Positions 6,622 through 14,983 of a stretch of DNA of 64,000 bases are shown here, piece after piece. The stretch comes from JAFDZO01 sp041859205. GTDB taxonomy: Bacteria; Bacteroidota; Ignavibacteria; Tepidaquicellales; Tepidaquicellaceae. The notes beneath the pieces are model-generated. The model was given only the letters and a program-made list of their open reading frames with translations. It ran no database searches and was not told where the DNA came from. Positions within the stretch are counted from its first letter, which is position 1; each line of letters begins with the position of its first letter. The stretch lies in NCBI GenBank assembly GCA_041859205.1, contig JBHEKU010000166.1:1-64000 (forward strand), read 5' to 3'. A program made the translations under genes and the position numbers.

Positions 6622-6888
6622 ATGAAAAATCAAATTTCTGACCTTCCTGAAAACGATACTGATACAAAAGAAACCCCAAAATCCGAAAACAATAATACAG
6701 TACGTCAAATTTTAACCAAGCTTGATGCTAATGATGAAGCAGAGGATTATCTTACTTTGCAGTTTATACGTTTCAATAATACAATTAAAATTGCCACAAT
6801 TGTCATTATTTGAATAGGCATTGTCATATCAGTAAAATTACCCCTGAGAATCACATTTACAAATACTTTGTTTCTGAACCAAATTTAA
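6622..6888 (+). pseudogene. Small membrane protein gene interrupted by an in-frame TGA
   Basis: The reading frame from ATG at 6622 encodes 63 residues and stops at TGA (6811-6813) in the middle of a hydrophobic run, IKIATIVII. The same frame stays open for another 24 codons after the TGA, continuing IGIVISVKLP and ending at TAA (6886-6888). Reading the TGA as Trp (TGG) would give one complete membrane helix. The soluble part is acidic, like its neighbours (SDLPENDTDTKETPKSENN). It could be a point-mutated gene, a sequencing error, or TGA readthrough. A TTG at 6613 is an alternative start. No known family. Confidence 0.45.
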
Positions 6889-6976
6889 AGTTCTTGACGT
6901 GATGAAGAATTTAATTAAACAGAATCAACGGTATACAGCTTGTAATTAAAGATTATAGATATTAACTACATAGATA

Positions 6977-7300
6977 ATGGAAGATAAAGAAAAACAATCG
7001 AACCCTGCTTTAACAAAAGGAAAAACACCTGAAAATCTTACAGCATCGCTTGATAAAGAACATAATAGCGCAGAACCGTTACACAGTTCACAGGCAAACA
7101 GAGATGAGGTAAAAGAATTGAACGGCGGAACACCGGAAGATACTCCCGAAAGCAATTCAAAAATCGAAAATTATTTGGGAAGCGAAAAATTGGATGAAAA
7201 GCTATCGACTCAAACGGAAAAATATCAGGACGATATGAGACAATCTGAAACAGATAAAAACATAAATAATAAAGTTCCGGAAACTCCGGACGTTTTATAA
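6977..7300 (+). CDS. Small hydrophilic protein, unknown function
   Basis: Not recognised. It has 107 residues, begins MEDKEKQSNPALTKGKTPENL and is rich in Glu, Asp, Asn, Ser, Thr and Lys without any hydrophobic core. There is no signal peptide. Words such as GGTPEDTPES and NNKVPETPDVL recall the Pro/Glu style of other members. It is in the same direction as the whole cluster, about 50 bases upstream of the next gene. Likely disordered. Confidence 0.55.
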   Translation: MEDKEKQSNPALTKGKTPENLTASLDKEHNSAEPLHSSQANRDEVKELNGGTPEDTPESNSKIENYLGSEKLDEKLSTQTEKYQDDMRQSETDKNINNKVPETPDVL

Positions 7301-7347
7301 GAATACCCGAACAGAAAATACCATTACTGAGAACATAGATAAAAGCT

Positions 7348-7727
7348 GTGAAAGACGAAGAACTAAATAACAGAAGCCATACAGATCCGGAATGGAACTG
7401 GATTAAACAAAATGCAGATCACTACGGAGACAATGTCAGAAATTTAATGGGAAATGAAATAGTAAGAGTTACTTTTTCAGATAAGTTGGAAGACTCAACA
7501 AAAATTCCCTCAAAAGAATCTATTCAGACAAATTATTATAAAGACCAGGTGAATAAACAAACGGCAAACAGAACTGAGCAAAACAACGATAAAATTATAA
7601 ATGATAAACCGGTAAGAGAAACTCCTCAGCAGGAAATAGAAATTCTGAGCCTGTTCAAAAACCGGAAAAAGGTGACGGGGGAGTGGAGAAGAAAGATAAG
7701 CCTGAGATAAGATACGATTTAGAATAG
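7348..7727 (+). pseudogene. Small charged protein gene with a probable frameshift near its end
   Basis: From GTG at 7348 one frame runs to TAA at 7708-7710 (120 residues). Its last 20 residues (SLFKNRKKVTGEWRRKISLR) are unlike the cluster. Shifting to the -1 frame near 7640-7645 (an A-rich stretch) gives an ending of SEPVQKPEKGDGGVEKK then DKPEIRYDLE, stopping at 7725-7727. That ending is Pro/Glu/Lys-rich like its relatives. The N-terminal half contains MGNEIVRVTFSDKLE (residues 32-46), matching the shared cluster motif. A one-base loss, real or from sequencing, is the simplest explanation. The function is unknown. Confidence 0.5.
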
Positions 7728-7755
7728 ATCAAAATCAAAATATAAAATATAACAA

Positions 7756-7902
7756 ATGAGCAACGATACAAAAATAAGTAAGAAAGAATTCGAGAATGAA
7801 AATGCTGAAGAAGCTTTAATAAAAAAAACACCTGTAGAAGGTGTAAATATGGATGAAGATAAAAAGGAAACAGGCGAAGATAAAGAAGATGAAGAGGACT
7901 AA
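7756..7902 (+). CDS. Very small acidic protein
   Basis: A 48-residue frame from ATG at 7756, starting MSNDTKISKKEF and ending in an almost purely acidic tail (GEDKEDEED). It has the same direction and composition as the cluster. It is too short for homology to help; evidence is position and coding style only. Function is unknown. Confidence 0.4.
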   Translation: MSNDTKISKKEFENENAEEALIKKTPVEGVNMDEDKKETGEDKEDEED

Positions 7903-7989
7903 GTAGAACGCAAAGATATATTTTATGAAGATAATTTATCGGATAAGAAAGGTAAGGGGTTCTTAATCGGTAATCAAAAAAGGGAAAAA

Positions 7990-8529
7990 ATGAGTGGCAT
8001 ATTCGGAGGATATCTTGATTCAGATGGAAATTATTCCATCCGGCATCTGGAAGTTGATAAGTATATCAGACTTAAAAATTTTAAAATAAATCTAAACAAA
8101 AAGGCAGGGAAACAAATGGAAGAAACAAGCAAAGCGGTTACCAGTATCGGAGTCCCTAACGGGGATGGAGGCTCATTAGAGCGAGAAGAAAGAAAGGATG
8201 AACTAACTACAGAAGAAAATGAAGATGCTGCAGTTGAAGTTGATGAAGACGAAGAAGATATAAATCCTTTAGAAGATGAAGGAGATTGGGCTGAAAATCC
8301 TGATGAGAATGGTTTGACAGCAGCAAGAGGAAATTCACTCGGCAATGATACAGATAACAGAAGAGATAATGAAAGTATTGAAGGCGCGTTAAATAATCCG
8401 GGAGTAATAGCATCTGGTGGCGGTAATGTATCTATGTTGAAGTATTTTAATATTGAGTTTTATGAAAGCGAAGAGGGCAACAGAACTATTGGCTGCGGCG
8501 CATCAACTGAAGATACTTATACTCTTTAG
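7990..8529 (+). CDS. Acidic protein, last gene of the small-protein cluster
   Basis: Not recognised. At 179 residues it is the largest of the cluster. The N-terminal 42 residues (from MSGIFGGYLDSDGNY to KINLNKKAGK) look foldable. Residues 72-100 are a highly acidic run of Glu and Asp, and the C-terminal 35 residues (SMLKYFNIEFYESEEGN to TLGCG-like end) are again mixed. The acidic centre suggests a flexible linker between two short ordered ends. The ATG follows GGGAAAAA. A hairpin shared with the convergent dehydrogenase gene lies downstream. An internal ATG at 8116 is an alternative start. Confidence 0.55.
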   Translation: MSGIFGGYLDSDGNYSIRHLEVDKYIRLKNFKINLNKKAGKQMEETSKAVTSIGVPNGDGGSLEREERKDELTTEENEDAAVEVDEDEEDINPLEDEGDWAENPDENGLTAARGNSLGNDTDNRRDNESIEGALNNPGVIASGGGNVSMLKYFNIEFYESEEGNRTIGCGASTEDTYTL

Positions 8530-8605
8530 GATTAAAAATTGGAGAATTTATTCATTCAATTTTTCTTCAACCAATTTTTCGTCATTCGATTTTCTTCATT
8601 CGATT

Positions 8606-8680
8606 AAGGAAAATCCGTATTCAGATTTCTCAAGTTGGGGTTTGAGATTGATGAAAAGTACACGGATTTTCCTTTTCTTT
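8606..8680. terminator. Long hairpin between convergent genes
   Basis: Arms AAGGAAAATCCGT (8606-8618) and ACGGATTTTCCTT (8662-8674) with a smaller hairpin inside (TCTCAA/TTTGAGA). Pyrimidine-rich DNA follows. It lies between the small-gene cluster and the convergent dehydrogenase gene and could serve both. Confidence 0.6.
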
Positions 8681-8684
8681 TATA

Positions 8685-9377
8685 CTATTTCCTTGGGTTA
8701 GTCGGGCGAAGCTCTATTTCAGATATAGTTGCATTTACAGGAAGATTTGCAGCTAAGTAACACGACTCTGCAATATCTTCTGCTGAAAGAATTGACTCCC
8801 TGCTTGAATTTAGTATTGTACCCGGTGCATCGAAGAAATGAGTATCAACAGAGCCAGGGCAAATTGTAGTAACTCTCACATTGTGTTTACGGACTTCCAT
8901 AAAAAGCGAGCCTGATAAGCCTATTACAGCATGTTTAGTTGCCGAGTAAATTGAAGCGCTTGGCACTGCGCTTTTCCCTGCAATAGAGGCTATATTTATT
9001 ATTGTTCCTGCTTGTTTTTCAATCATGGACTTCAATGCATATCTGCAGCAAAGATATAATCCGCGGACGTTCACGGCAAACATAGCATCAAAATCTTCAG
9101 TCTTAGAATCAACTAAATTAGCAAATAATCCAAAGCCTGCATTATTGATTAAAACATCAATTTTACCATGTTTTTCGATAACTTTTTCAATAAGACTCTT
9201 TACATCTTCTTCTTTTGATACATCGGTTTGAATAAATTCATAATCGGGGCTGTTTATGGGCTTTTTATCGGACCTTGAGCCGTTGATAACGATATATCCG
9301 TTAGTAATGAATTTCATTGCAGCGGCATAACCGATGCCTGATGAAGCACCTGTAATTATACAAATCTTTTTATCCAT
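8685..9377 (-). CDS. Short-chain dehydrogenase/reductase (SDR)
   Basis: A cytosolic NAD(P)-dependent oxidoreductase of 230 residues, the usual classical SDR length. The cofactor motif is TGASSGIG (residues 9-16) and the structural motif is NNAG (78-81). The catalytic set is S131 in NIASIAG, Y144 and K148 in YSATK. PGSVDT follows at about 174, as in many SDRs. The substrate cannot be told from the sequence. It lies convergent to the small-protein cluster and just downstream of the tRNA-Arg gene on the same strand. A distant relative is at 15396-16097. Confidence 0.9.
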   Translation of the reverse strand: MDKKICIITGASSGIGYAAAMKFITNGYIVINGSRSDKKPINSPDYEFIQTDVSKEEDVKSLIEKVIEKHGKIDVLINNAGFGLFANLVDSKTEDFDAMFAVNVRGLYLCCRYALKSMIEKQAGTIINIASIAGKSAVPSASIYSATKHAVIGLSGSLFMEVRKHNVRVTTICPGSVDTHFFDAPGTILNSSRESILSAEDIAESCYLAANLPVNATISEIELRPTNPRK

Positions 9378-9446
9378 TGTTGAATTTGAGTTTTTGAAAA
9401 TTGCCTGAATTTTAACTGAAAACGAAGGATTATTGAGTGGAAAGTG

Positions 9447-9520
9447 TATGCCCGACTGGAATCGAACCAGTAACCTACAGCTTAGAAGGCTGTTGCTCTA
9501 TCCGATTGAGCTACGGGCAC
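9447..9520 (-). tRNA. tRNA-Arg (anticodon UCU)
   Basis: A 74-base cloverleaf on the minus strand. The acceptor is GTGCCCG paired with CGGGCAT (one G-U), the D-stem GCTC/GAGC, the anticodon stem ACAGC/GCTGT with loop CTTCTAA (anticodon TCT), and the T-arm carries GGTTCGATTCC. CCA is not encoded. It reads AGA (and possibly AGG) codons. Confidence 0.95.
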
Positions 9521-9536
9521 GTTTTTGGTACAATAA

Positions 9537-9568
9537 CAAAAATACGAAATTTGAAGTCTTTTTGCAAA
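9537..9568 (-). promoter_or_regulatory. Bacteroidota-type promoter of tRNA-Arg
   Basis: On the minus strand TTTG (9565-9568) is followed by 20 bases and TATTTTTG (9537-9544), matching the Bacteroidota consensus TTTG-N19-21-TAnnTTTG. Its end is 16 bases before the mature tRNA. Confidence 0.6.
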
Positions 9569-10105
9569 CTCATAATTTGGTATGAAATTGCATGTGTCGG
9601 TGTTTCCGATTTTCCGAAATAAATAGATGTTTTATCAAAAAATCAAGTTTTAGTTGGAATAAAAAAAAACTGATAAAACAATTAATTAGTTCGAAGTTTA
9701 ATTGTGATTATATAAAACTGTTTTTATGTTTTTATAGAGCTTTAAGATTTTAAGTTACTTTTGTATGTAAACTCAAAAATCTTTTATTCTTAAAGAAATC
9801 AGAATTTTGAATCTTTTAATAAATAATTTCTAAATTAGATTATCGGTTCAGAAAGCCACAGCAGAAAAAATGAGTGAACAATATTTTTGAAATTATGCGA
9901 TAATTAGATATCATTTTTTTAAAATTTTGTAAGCATAAAAAATAGTTTTTAATGAATTAAATGAAGATTTAAGGTTAAATTTATTTTTTTGAGTTAAACA
10001 CATTTCCGTTAATAAATCAGTTTATAATAGTATTATTATATTGATTAAGTAATTCTATCATGTTAGCTTCAAAATTGTATAAGCAAAATTTAAATTTTCC
10101 AAGCT
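9569..10105. other. AT-rich intergenic region, nothing seen
   Basis: About 540 very AT-rich bases between the divergent tRNA and the T9SS cargo gene. No convincing gene, repeat or hairpin was found; it presumably holds the promoter of the downstream gene. Confidence 0.5.
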
Positions 10106-12286
10106 ATGAAAAGATTAATTTACTTTTTAATCATTACCCTTCTGTTTTCATTTTTCAATAAGTCGGATTTATTTGCAGATTCAACTCTCGTCACGACTTT
10201 AAAAATCGGTAAGCTGGGCGGAGCAGTACGCGATATGAAATTTGTCAATGCATCAACGGGATATTGCGTTGGTGATGATATTTCATTTACAACTAATATT
10301 TTCATTGCTAAAACAACCGATGCGGGAAACTCATGGCAGACAATTACTCCTGCAGGATTAACACGCGGGCTTACAGCACTTGATTTCATTAATGCAACTA
10401 CCGGAATTGCAGTAGGAAATGCAGGACTTATTCTACGCACTACTAACGGCGGGACTAACTGGACTACTATAGATATCTCACCGTACAACGGCGATATTTC
10501 CGACATAACTTTTTCAGGAACAGATACAGCTTATGCATGCGGAGCAAGTATAACTTCAATGCCGACATCTACAGTTTTTAAAACTGTTAACGGAGGATTA
10601 AACTGGACGACATTAAATACGGGATACAGCAGCTCACGCTCTATTGTTGAGTTGTTCGGTAATCAAACTGTAATATGCTCGGGTAATAGCGGAGTATTTA
10701 TCCGCTCTACAAACGGCGGCACTACGTGGGACTCTCTAAGGTTCGGAACACAGGCATTTAACGGAATGAAAAAAACCGGCAGTAATACATTGTGGGCAGT
10801 GGGGAATTCACAGGTAGTTTATAAATCTACAAACCGCGGATTAAATTTTACATTAGCATTAGATAACGGTCCCTCACCACTGTACTCTGTGGATTTTCTT
10901 GATTCACTTAAAGGATTTATAGTCGGTTCTAACGGAGTAAATTATATTACTTCTAACGGAGGAGTTAGCTGGGATTCATTATCAGCAGCGCAGTTAACTG
11001 CTCAGGTTTTATTCTGCGCTAATTATAAAAGCTCAACAGAAATTTTTGCAGCAGGGCAGCAGGGAACAATAATGAAAAGCTCTAACGGCGGTACGGTTTG
11101 GGATTATGTAGAAAGCTCAAACAGATTTCATGCAATAGACCATAACGGCTCCATCCCGACATTTATGGTAGCTGTGGGATGGCGTGGTGCTATAATAAAA
11201 TCGGGAAACTCGGGAACAAACTGGACGTTTATGAAAGCAGCGCAGGGCTTTGAATTGTATGATGTAAAAGTTTTTGATGCAAGTAATTTTTATATCTGCG
11301 GCGGCGGCGGTACATTCGGTATTACAACAAACGGCGGCACAACTTTTACCTATAGAAATACTCCCGTAGTTTCTGCTACTAACAGAACAATGTATTGGTT
11401 TAATTTGAATGAAGGCTATTGCGCAGGTGATAACGGCGAACTTTATTATACAACAAATGCAGGAGTAAGCTGGGCATCGCAGCTAAGCTGGGGCGCATCT
11501 AATAATGACATAGAAGATGTTATGTTCATTAACGGAACTACCGGCTATGTGTGCGGACAGCTTGGAAGAGTAGCCAAGACAACAAACCGCACGACTTGGG
11601 ACAGCACGGGAATAACACATCCTACAACAGCATACGTTTACGAATTAAAGTATATCGCACCTAATAAATTATATGCCGGAAGCCAGAACGGATGTATATT
11701 CGGTTCAACAAATAACGGCGCAACATGGACACTTGCAAATGATACTACAGGACACGCCGGAGTAAATATATATAGTTTTGATTATCAGTTTGGAAGGGGA
11801 ATAGCAACCGGTACTAAGGGCAGAATATTCAGATTGCAGGATAACTCACCTAATTGGATTTTAACACAGAATAATTTTTCAGGACCAAACGGAACCGTAT
11901 TAGATTTCTGGGGATTCAGAATGATAACAGCTAACGGAGGATATTTGTGCGGATATCAGGGAGGTTTATTTTACATTGGCATTAATCCTCCGGTAAGGAT
12001 AATAAACGGCAGTGAAGTTGTTACAAAGTATTCATTAGAACAGAATTATCCGAATCCGTTCAACCCAAGTACAACAATTAAGTTTGCAATACCTGCTAAT
12101 GAATTTGTAAAGATAACAGTATTTGATATACGCGGAAGGGAAGTGCAGCAGCTGGTAAATGAAAATTTAACAGCAGGAGTATATGAAACTGATTTTAACG
12201 GAGCAAATCTTTCGAGCGGAACATATTTTTATAAGATAGAGACCAATTCATTCTCCGATACAAAGAAAATGATATTGGTGAAGTAG
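10106..12286 (+). CDS. Secreted Asp-box/YCF48-like propeller protein with T9SS sorting domain
   Basis: A 726-residue exported protein. Residues 1-24 are a signal peptide (MKRLIYFLIITLLFSFF then LFA). Residues 30-635 hold about twelve repeats of the type RTTNGGTNWTTI, each preceded by a VGxxG-like strand, as in YCF48 and BNR/Asp-box beta-propellers. The last 85 residues begin YSLEQNYPNPFNPSTTIKF and end GTYFYKIETN then KKMILVK, a type A C-terminal sorting signal for type IX secretion. It should cross the outer membrane through the SprA channel and be anchored or released. The ligand is unknown. A terminator follows directly. Confidence 0.9.
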   Translation: MKRLIYFLIITLLFSFFNKSDLFADSTLVTTLKIGKLGGAVRDMKFVNASTGYCVGDDISFTTNIFIAKTTDAGNSWQTITPAGLTRGLTALDFINATTGIAVGNAGLILRTTNGGTNWTTIDISPYNGDISDITFSGTDTAYACGASITSMPTSTVFKTVNGGLNWTTLNTGYSSSRSIVELFGNQTVICSGNSGVFIRSTNGGTTWDSLRFGTQAFNGMKKTGSNTLWAVGNSQVVYKSTNRGLNFTLALDNGPSPLYSVDFLDSLKGFIVGSNGVNYITSNGGVSWDSLSAAQLTAQVLFCANYKSSTEIFAAGQQGTIMKSSNGGTVWDYVESSNRFHAIDHNGSIPTFMVAVGWRGAIIKSGNSGTNWTFMKAAQGFELYDVKVFDASNFYICGGGGTFGITTNGGTTFTYRNTPVVSATNRTMYWFNLNEGYCAGDNGELYYTTNAGVSWASQLSWGASNNDIEDVMFINGTTGYVCGQLGRVAKTTNRTTWDSTGITHPTTAYVYELKYIAPNKLYAGSQNGCIFGSTNNGATWTLANDTTGHAGVNIYSFDYQFGRGIATGTKGRIFRLQDNSPNWILTQNNFSGPNGTVLDFWGFRMITANGGYLCGYQGGLFYIGINPPVRIINGSEVVTKYSLEQNYPNPFNPSTTIKFAIPANEFVKITVFDIRGREVQQLVNENLTAGVYETDFNGANLSSGTYFYKIETNSFSDTKKMILVK

Positions 12287-12316
12287 TTTACAAATATATC
12301 TTATTCTTTTCGTAAC

Positions 12317-12353
12317 AGACCTGATTTTTATTTAACAAAATCAGGTCTTTTTA
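12317..12353. terminator. Rho-independent terminator
   Basis: Arms AGACCTGATTTT and AAAATCAGGTCT with a TTTTT tail end the T9SS cargo gene. The hairpin overlaps the last codons of the convergent gene at 12341. Confidence 0.85.
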
Positions 12354-13807
12354 TTTAGCTTTGCCATTTTTGTTAAAATATATTGTTTGTGCATAAATCT
12401 TTTTTCCTCTAAGGCTTCTTTGTATATCCATTCGTCAGGGTTTTCATTTTTTTCCGCGCATCTGATAACTTCTGCAAAAAATTTTATTGATACCTGTACA
12501 GGATGCAAAAGCAGTTCGGGCATTTCATTGCTATCGTTATAAAACTGTCTTATAGAATGAAGTGCGGAGAGCGCACTTTCATACCAGCCGAGCTCTATAT
12601 AGTTCATCATATAATGGAAACGCACATTAATTTTTTCAATTATATCTATCATTTTTACTTTGCTAAGATAATCCAGCGATTCTTCAAATTTCTCCAGCTT
12701 GAAACTTAAAATCCCTCTGGCGTAATTTTCAGAATCGAACTGCTGATCTTTTGCAAGATATTTTACGTATTCATTTAAAAAGTTTTCCGCCCAGTCATAT
12801 TTCTGAAGAGTAATAGCGGAAGTAAAAATATCTTTGAACGTTCCGATATTGAATGCATGAAGATTATCATCGGGATAAATATTAAGACTTGTCATAAGCT
12901 CTGCATATTGTATAACATCTTCATAATAATTTTTATTCCGTTGAATCATATTAGATAAGACAAGATGAATCATTCGGATAAGATATTGGTTCTGGTCAAG
13001 CTTTTTTACTTTATGCAGTATGCTCAGCATTTCATTTTTAAACTCAAGATATTTTTCATCATCAATTTCATGTGTCTGATAATAGTTAAAGAGATAATGC
13101 AGTTTCAGATAAGGGGTGTATTCGTGGTTAATGCTTTTGAAGTAGTCTATAATTTTTTCCGTATCAATCGATGATGCTACGACTTTCAGAATAGGGTTTT
13201 CATCCATCTTATACATTTTGTGATTCATAACATCGTAGAAAGAAAGCTGCAAAATATTTGTAAGGAAAAAAATTATCAGTTTTTCTATTAGCTCAATATC
13301 ACATTTAAGGTATTCAGGCGAGCCGTGCTGCCGCATAAATCCCAGATTATGCGCATGATGAACATTCAGACGGTAAAGGTAGTGGAACCTGTCAGCAATC
13401 GAAAGCAATCCGTCATCGTGTTCATTCAGACTTTTTGCAATAACCTTTTCAGATATTTTATTCAGATTTCTTTCAGTCAATCCGAAAGTAATATATATAT
13501 CCAGCTCCTGCTTATTCCTTGAAATTTCTTCATACCCGATAAATTTTTTTAACAGGTTGGAAAACTCTGAATACAGATTTTTAATTCTTTTCTCACTGTA
13601 AGCTTCTGAAGGATATAGTCTTTTATAAACTCTTTCAAAGCTTAAAGAATCTTCCTTAAACTCGGGATATGACTTCACTACTAAATTAAATATTTTATCC
13701 AGTGTGCGGGATGTATTGAAATAAGGTGATTTGAGAAACTCACCGAAGCGTTTCAGTTCGGTTTTACTGAGAGATTTAAGTATTTCTACAGTCTGATTTG
13801 TAAGCAT
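12341..13807 (-). CDS. Conserved hypothetical protein, FLKSPYF family, member 1
   Basis: A 488-residue, mostly helical protein without known function. The start chosen is the ATG at 13807 (MLTNQTVEILKSLSKTEL), which aligns with the paralogue at 17746; an ATG 45 bases earlier adds a poor N-terminus. The conserved head is LSKTELKRFGEFLKSPYFN, then YPEF and a second block with RLYPSEAYSEKRIKNLYSEFSNLLKKF. The rest looks like TPR-type helical repeats (NLGFMRQHGSPEYL to ALSALHSIRQFYNDS). There is no signal peptide, so it is probably cytosolic. From memory, proteins with this head recur in Ignavibacteria and Bacteroidota; this could not be checked here. Confidence 0.75.
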   Translation of the reverse strand: MLTNQTVEILKSLSKTELKRFGEFLKSPYFNTSRTLDKIFNLVVKSYPEFKEDSLSFERVYKRLYPSEAYSEKRIKNLYSEFSNLLKKFIGYEEISRNKQELDIYITFGLTERNLNKISEKVIAKSLNEHDDGLLSIADRFHYLYRLNVHHAHNLGFMRQHGSPEYLKCDIELIEKLIIFFLTNILQLSFYDVMNHKMYKMDENPILKVVASSIDTEKIIDYFKSINHEYTPYLKLHYLFNYYQTHEIDDEKYLEFKNEMLSILHKVKKLDQNQYLIRMIHLVLSNMIQRNKNYYEDVIQYAELMTSLNIYPDDNLHAFNIGTFKDIFTSAITLQKYDWAENFLNEYVKYLAKDQQFDSENYARGILSFKLEKFEESLDYLSKVKMIDIIEKINVRFHYMMNYIELGWYESALSALHSIRQFYNDSNEMPELLLHPVQVSIKFFAEVIRCAEKNENPDEWIYKEALEEKRFMHKQYILTKMAKLNKKT

Positions 13808-14000
13808 TTTCAGCAGGATAAAATTTGAAACTAAACTACTATTTAACAACAAAATAGCCGGAGATTTTTTATCGCTTTAACAGGATTTTCAGCTTATTTC
13901 TTTTTGTATTCAATATAGGTAAATAATATCTTGAATGAAATTAATTTTAAAAAAATATAATCACCCCGGCAAACAAAATTATGGAAAAAGCTTTAATACT

Positions 14001-14124
14001 GTGTTAGGTGATTGACTTCGGTTCATGCGGAAAACCGGCAGAGAGTGCCGGTGTGGGAAGCCGCGAATAAAAAGATTAACCCGTCGAGAGTGAACTAACC
14101 TCAGACTTCTCAACGGGTTTTTTA
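14001..14124 (+). ncRNA. Candidate structured RNA ending in a terminator
   Basis: Between two convergent or unrelated genes lies a compact set of hairpins. One has arms ACCGGCA/TGCCGGT with loop GAGAG (14034-14052), enclosed by GCGG (14027-14030) and CCGC (14061-14064). GTTAG (14003-14007) can pair with CTAAC (14095-14099), and a strong terminator follows (14078-14124). The DNA is clearly more GC-rich than its flanks. I could not match it to SRP RNA, tmRNA, RNase P, 6S or a common riboswitch. It may be a leader of the gene at 14239 or a free small RNA. Confidence 0.45.
14078..14124 (+). terminator. Rho-independent terminator of the candidate RNA
   Basis: Arms CCCGT-GAGA and TCTC-ACGGG with T6 enclose an 18-base loop that also contains ACTAACC. 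It ends about 115 bases before the next gene. Confidence 0.75.
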
Positions 14125-14238
14125 TTTGTAAAAAGTACTTTACTTATCAATTCACTTTCATTACATTTATCATAGCGAAAATCCTACAGCTATGGGATAA
14201 CTTTCCGACATATTTTTTTTACTTTTCTTTCCTGCTTC

Positions 14239-14886
14239 TTGGCGCTTGAAGCGTACTCACAAGATAGCAAACCGAATCCCTTTGCCGAAAAAACAGCAAC
14301 CGAAAAAATAAATTCTTTGCTAAGTGAAAGGTTCAATGAAAGTCTAAATGAAAAACTGAATGCTCAGCAAAAAATTTCTATAGGTAATCTTGAAAAAAAA
14401 TTTGAGAGCAAGCCTGACGAGAGATATGAATTTATGAAAAGCGTTCAGATAAATATTTATAAAGCTCCCGCAGAAATGAAAGAGAATTACAAATTTGATC
14501 TGATACAAAGTGTGAACAGCAATGTAAAGTTCGGCGGATTTTATAACGGAAGCGTTAATATACAATTCTCTCCTGCAATGTATATTCAGCCGTTTTCGTT
14601 TTTAAGCATATATGCAAATCATCAGAAAAATCTTTTTATACCGATGGAAAGCATTACCGATAATGCAGTGCCGCTTGCTGTTGAAACTACCGGTATGGTA
14701 TTAATAGAAAACACTGTAAAAATGTTTGCGCCGCCGGATAAAGTTGTACGCGGAGTGGCTGAATTTGCTCTGAAAAACTGTGTATCATTTATAGTTTATT
14801 CAATCTTCAATTCATCGCAGACTTCTAAGAGCAGCGGAGTTTATAAGCATGATTTTTATTATCTCTCTGCCGGCATTACGTTTTAA
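14239..14886 (+). CDS. Predicted exported protein of unknown function, start uncertain
   Basis: Not recognised. The in-frame TTG at 14239 gives 215 residues beginning MALEAYSQDSKPNPF. The same frame upstream (from about 14212) reads IFFTFLSCFLALEAYSQ, a typical signal peptide, but no ATG, GTG or TTG stands before it. Either a rare ATT start (14212) is used or a base was lost in the run of eight T at 14213-14220. The mature part begins with a coiled segment (SLLSERFNESLNEKLNAQQK) and then shows strand-like hydrophobic stretches. It ends DFYYLSAGITF, reminiscent of an outer-membrane strand. The function is unknown. Confidence 0.5.
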   Translation: MALEAYSQDSKPNPFAEKTATEKINSLLSERFNESLNEKLNAQQKISIGNLEKKFESKPDERYEFMKSVQINIYKAPAEMKENYKFDLIQSVNSNVKFGGFYNGSVNIQFSPAMYIQPFSFLSIYANHQKNLFIPMESITDNAVPLAVETTGMVLIENTVKMFAPPDKVVRGVAEFALKNCVSFIVYSIFNSSQTSKSSGVYKHDFYYLSAGITF

Positions 14887-14944
14887 TTAAATTTACCGCA
14901 CGGGAATTTATAACTGAAAAAGAAATGTTATAGATAAAGTAATG

Positions 14945-14983
14945 ATGAAATAGTCGAATGAAATAGTCGAATGAGACAGTCAA
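14945..14983. repeat. 13-bp tandem repeat, three units
   Basis: Units ATGAAATAGTCGA, ATGAAATAGTCGA and ATGAGACAGTCAA, just downstream of the exported-protein gene. Confidence 0.7.

Noticed and set aside
9437..9622. Plus-strand frame reading CPTGIEPVTYSLEG across the tRNA
   Set aside because: It is antisense to tRNA-Arg; the peptide is simply the translated complement of the T-arm and is a known annotation artefact.
14001..14124. Cobalamin riboswitch or SRP RNA at the structured island
   Set aside because: The conserved cobalamin box and the SRP GGTCAGG/GGAAGGAAGCAGCC core are absent; left as unassigned.
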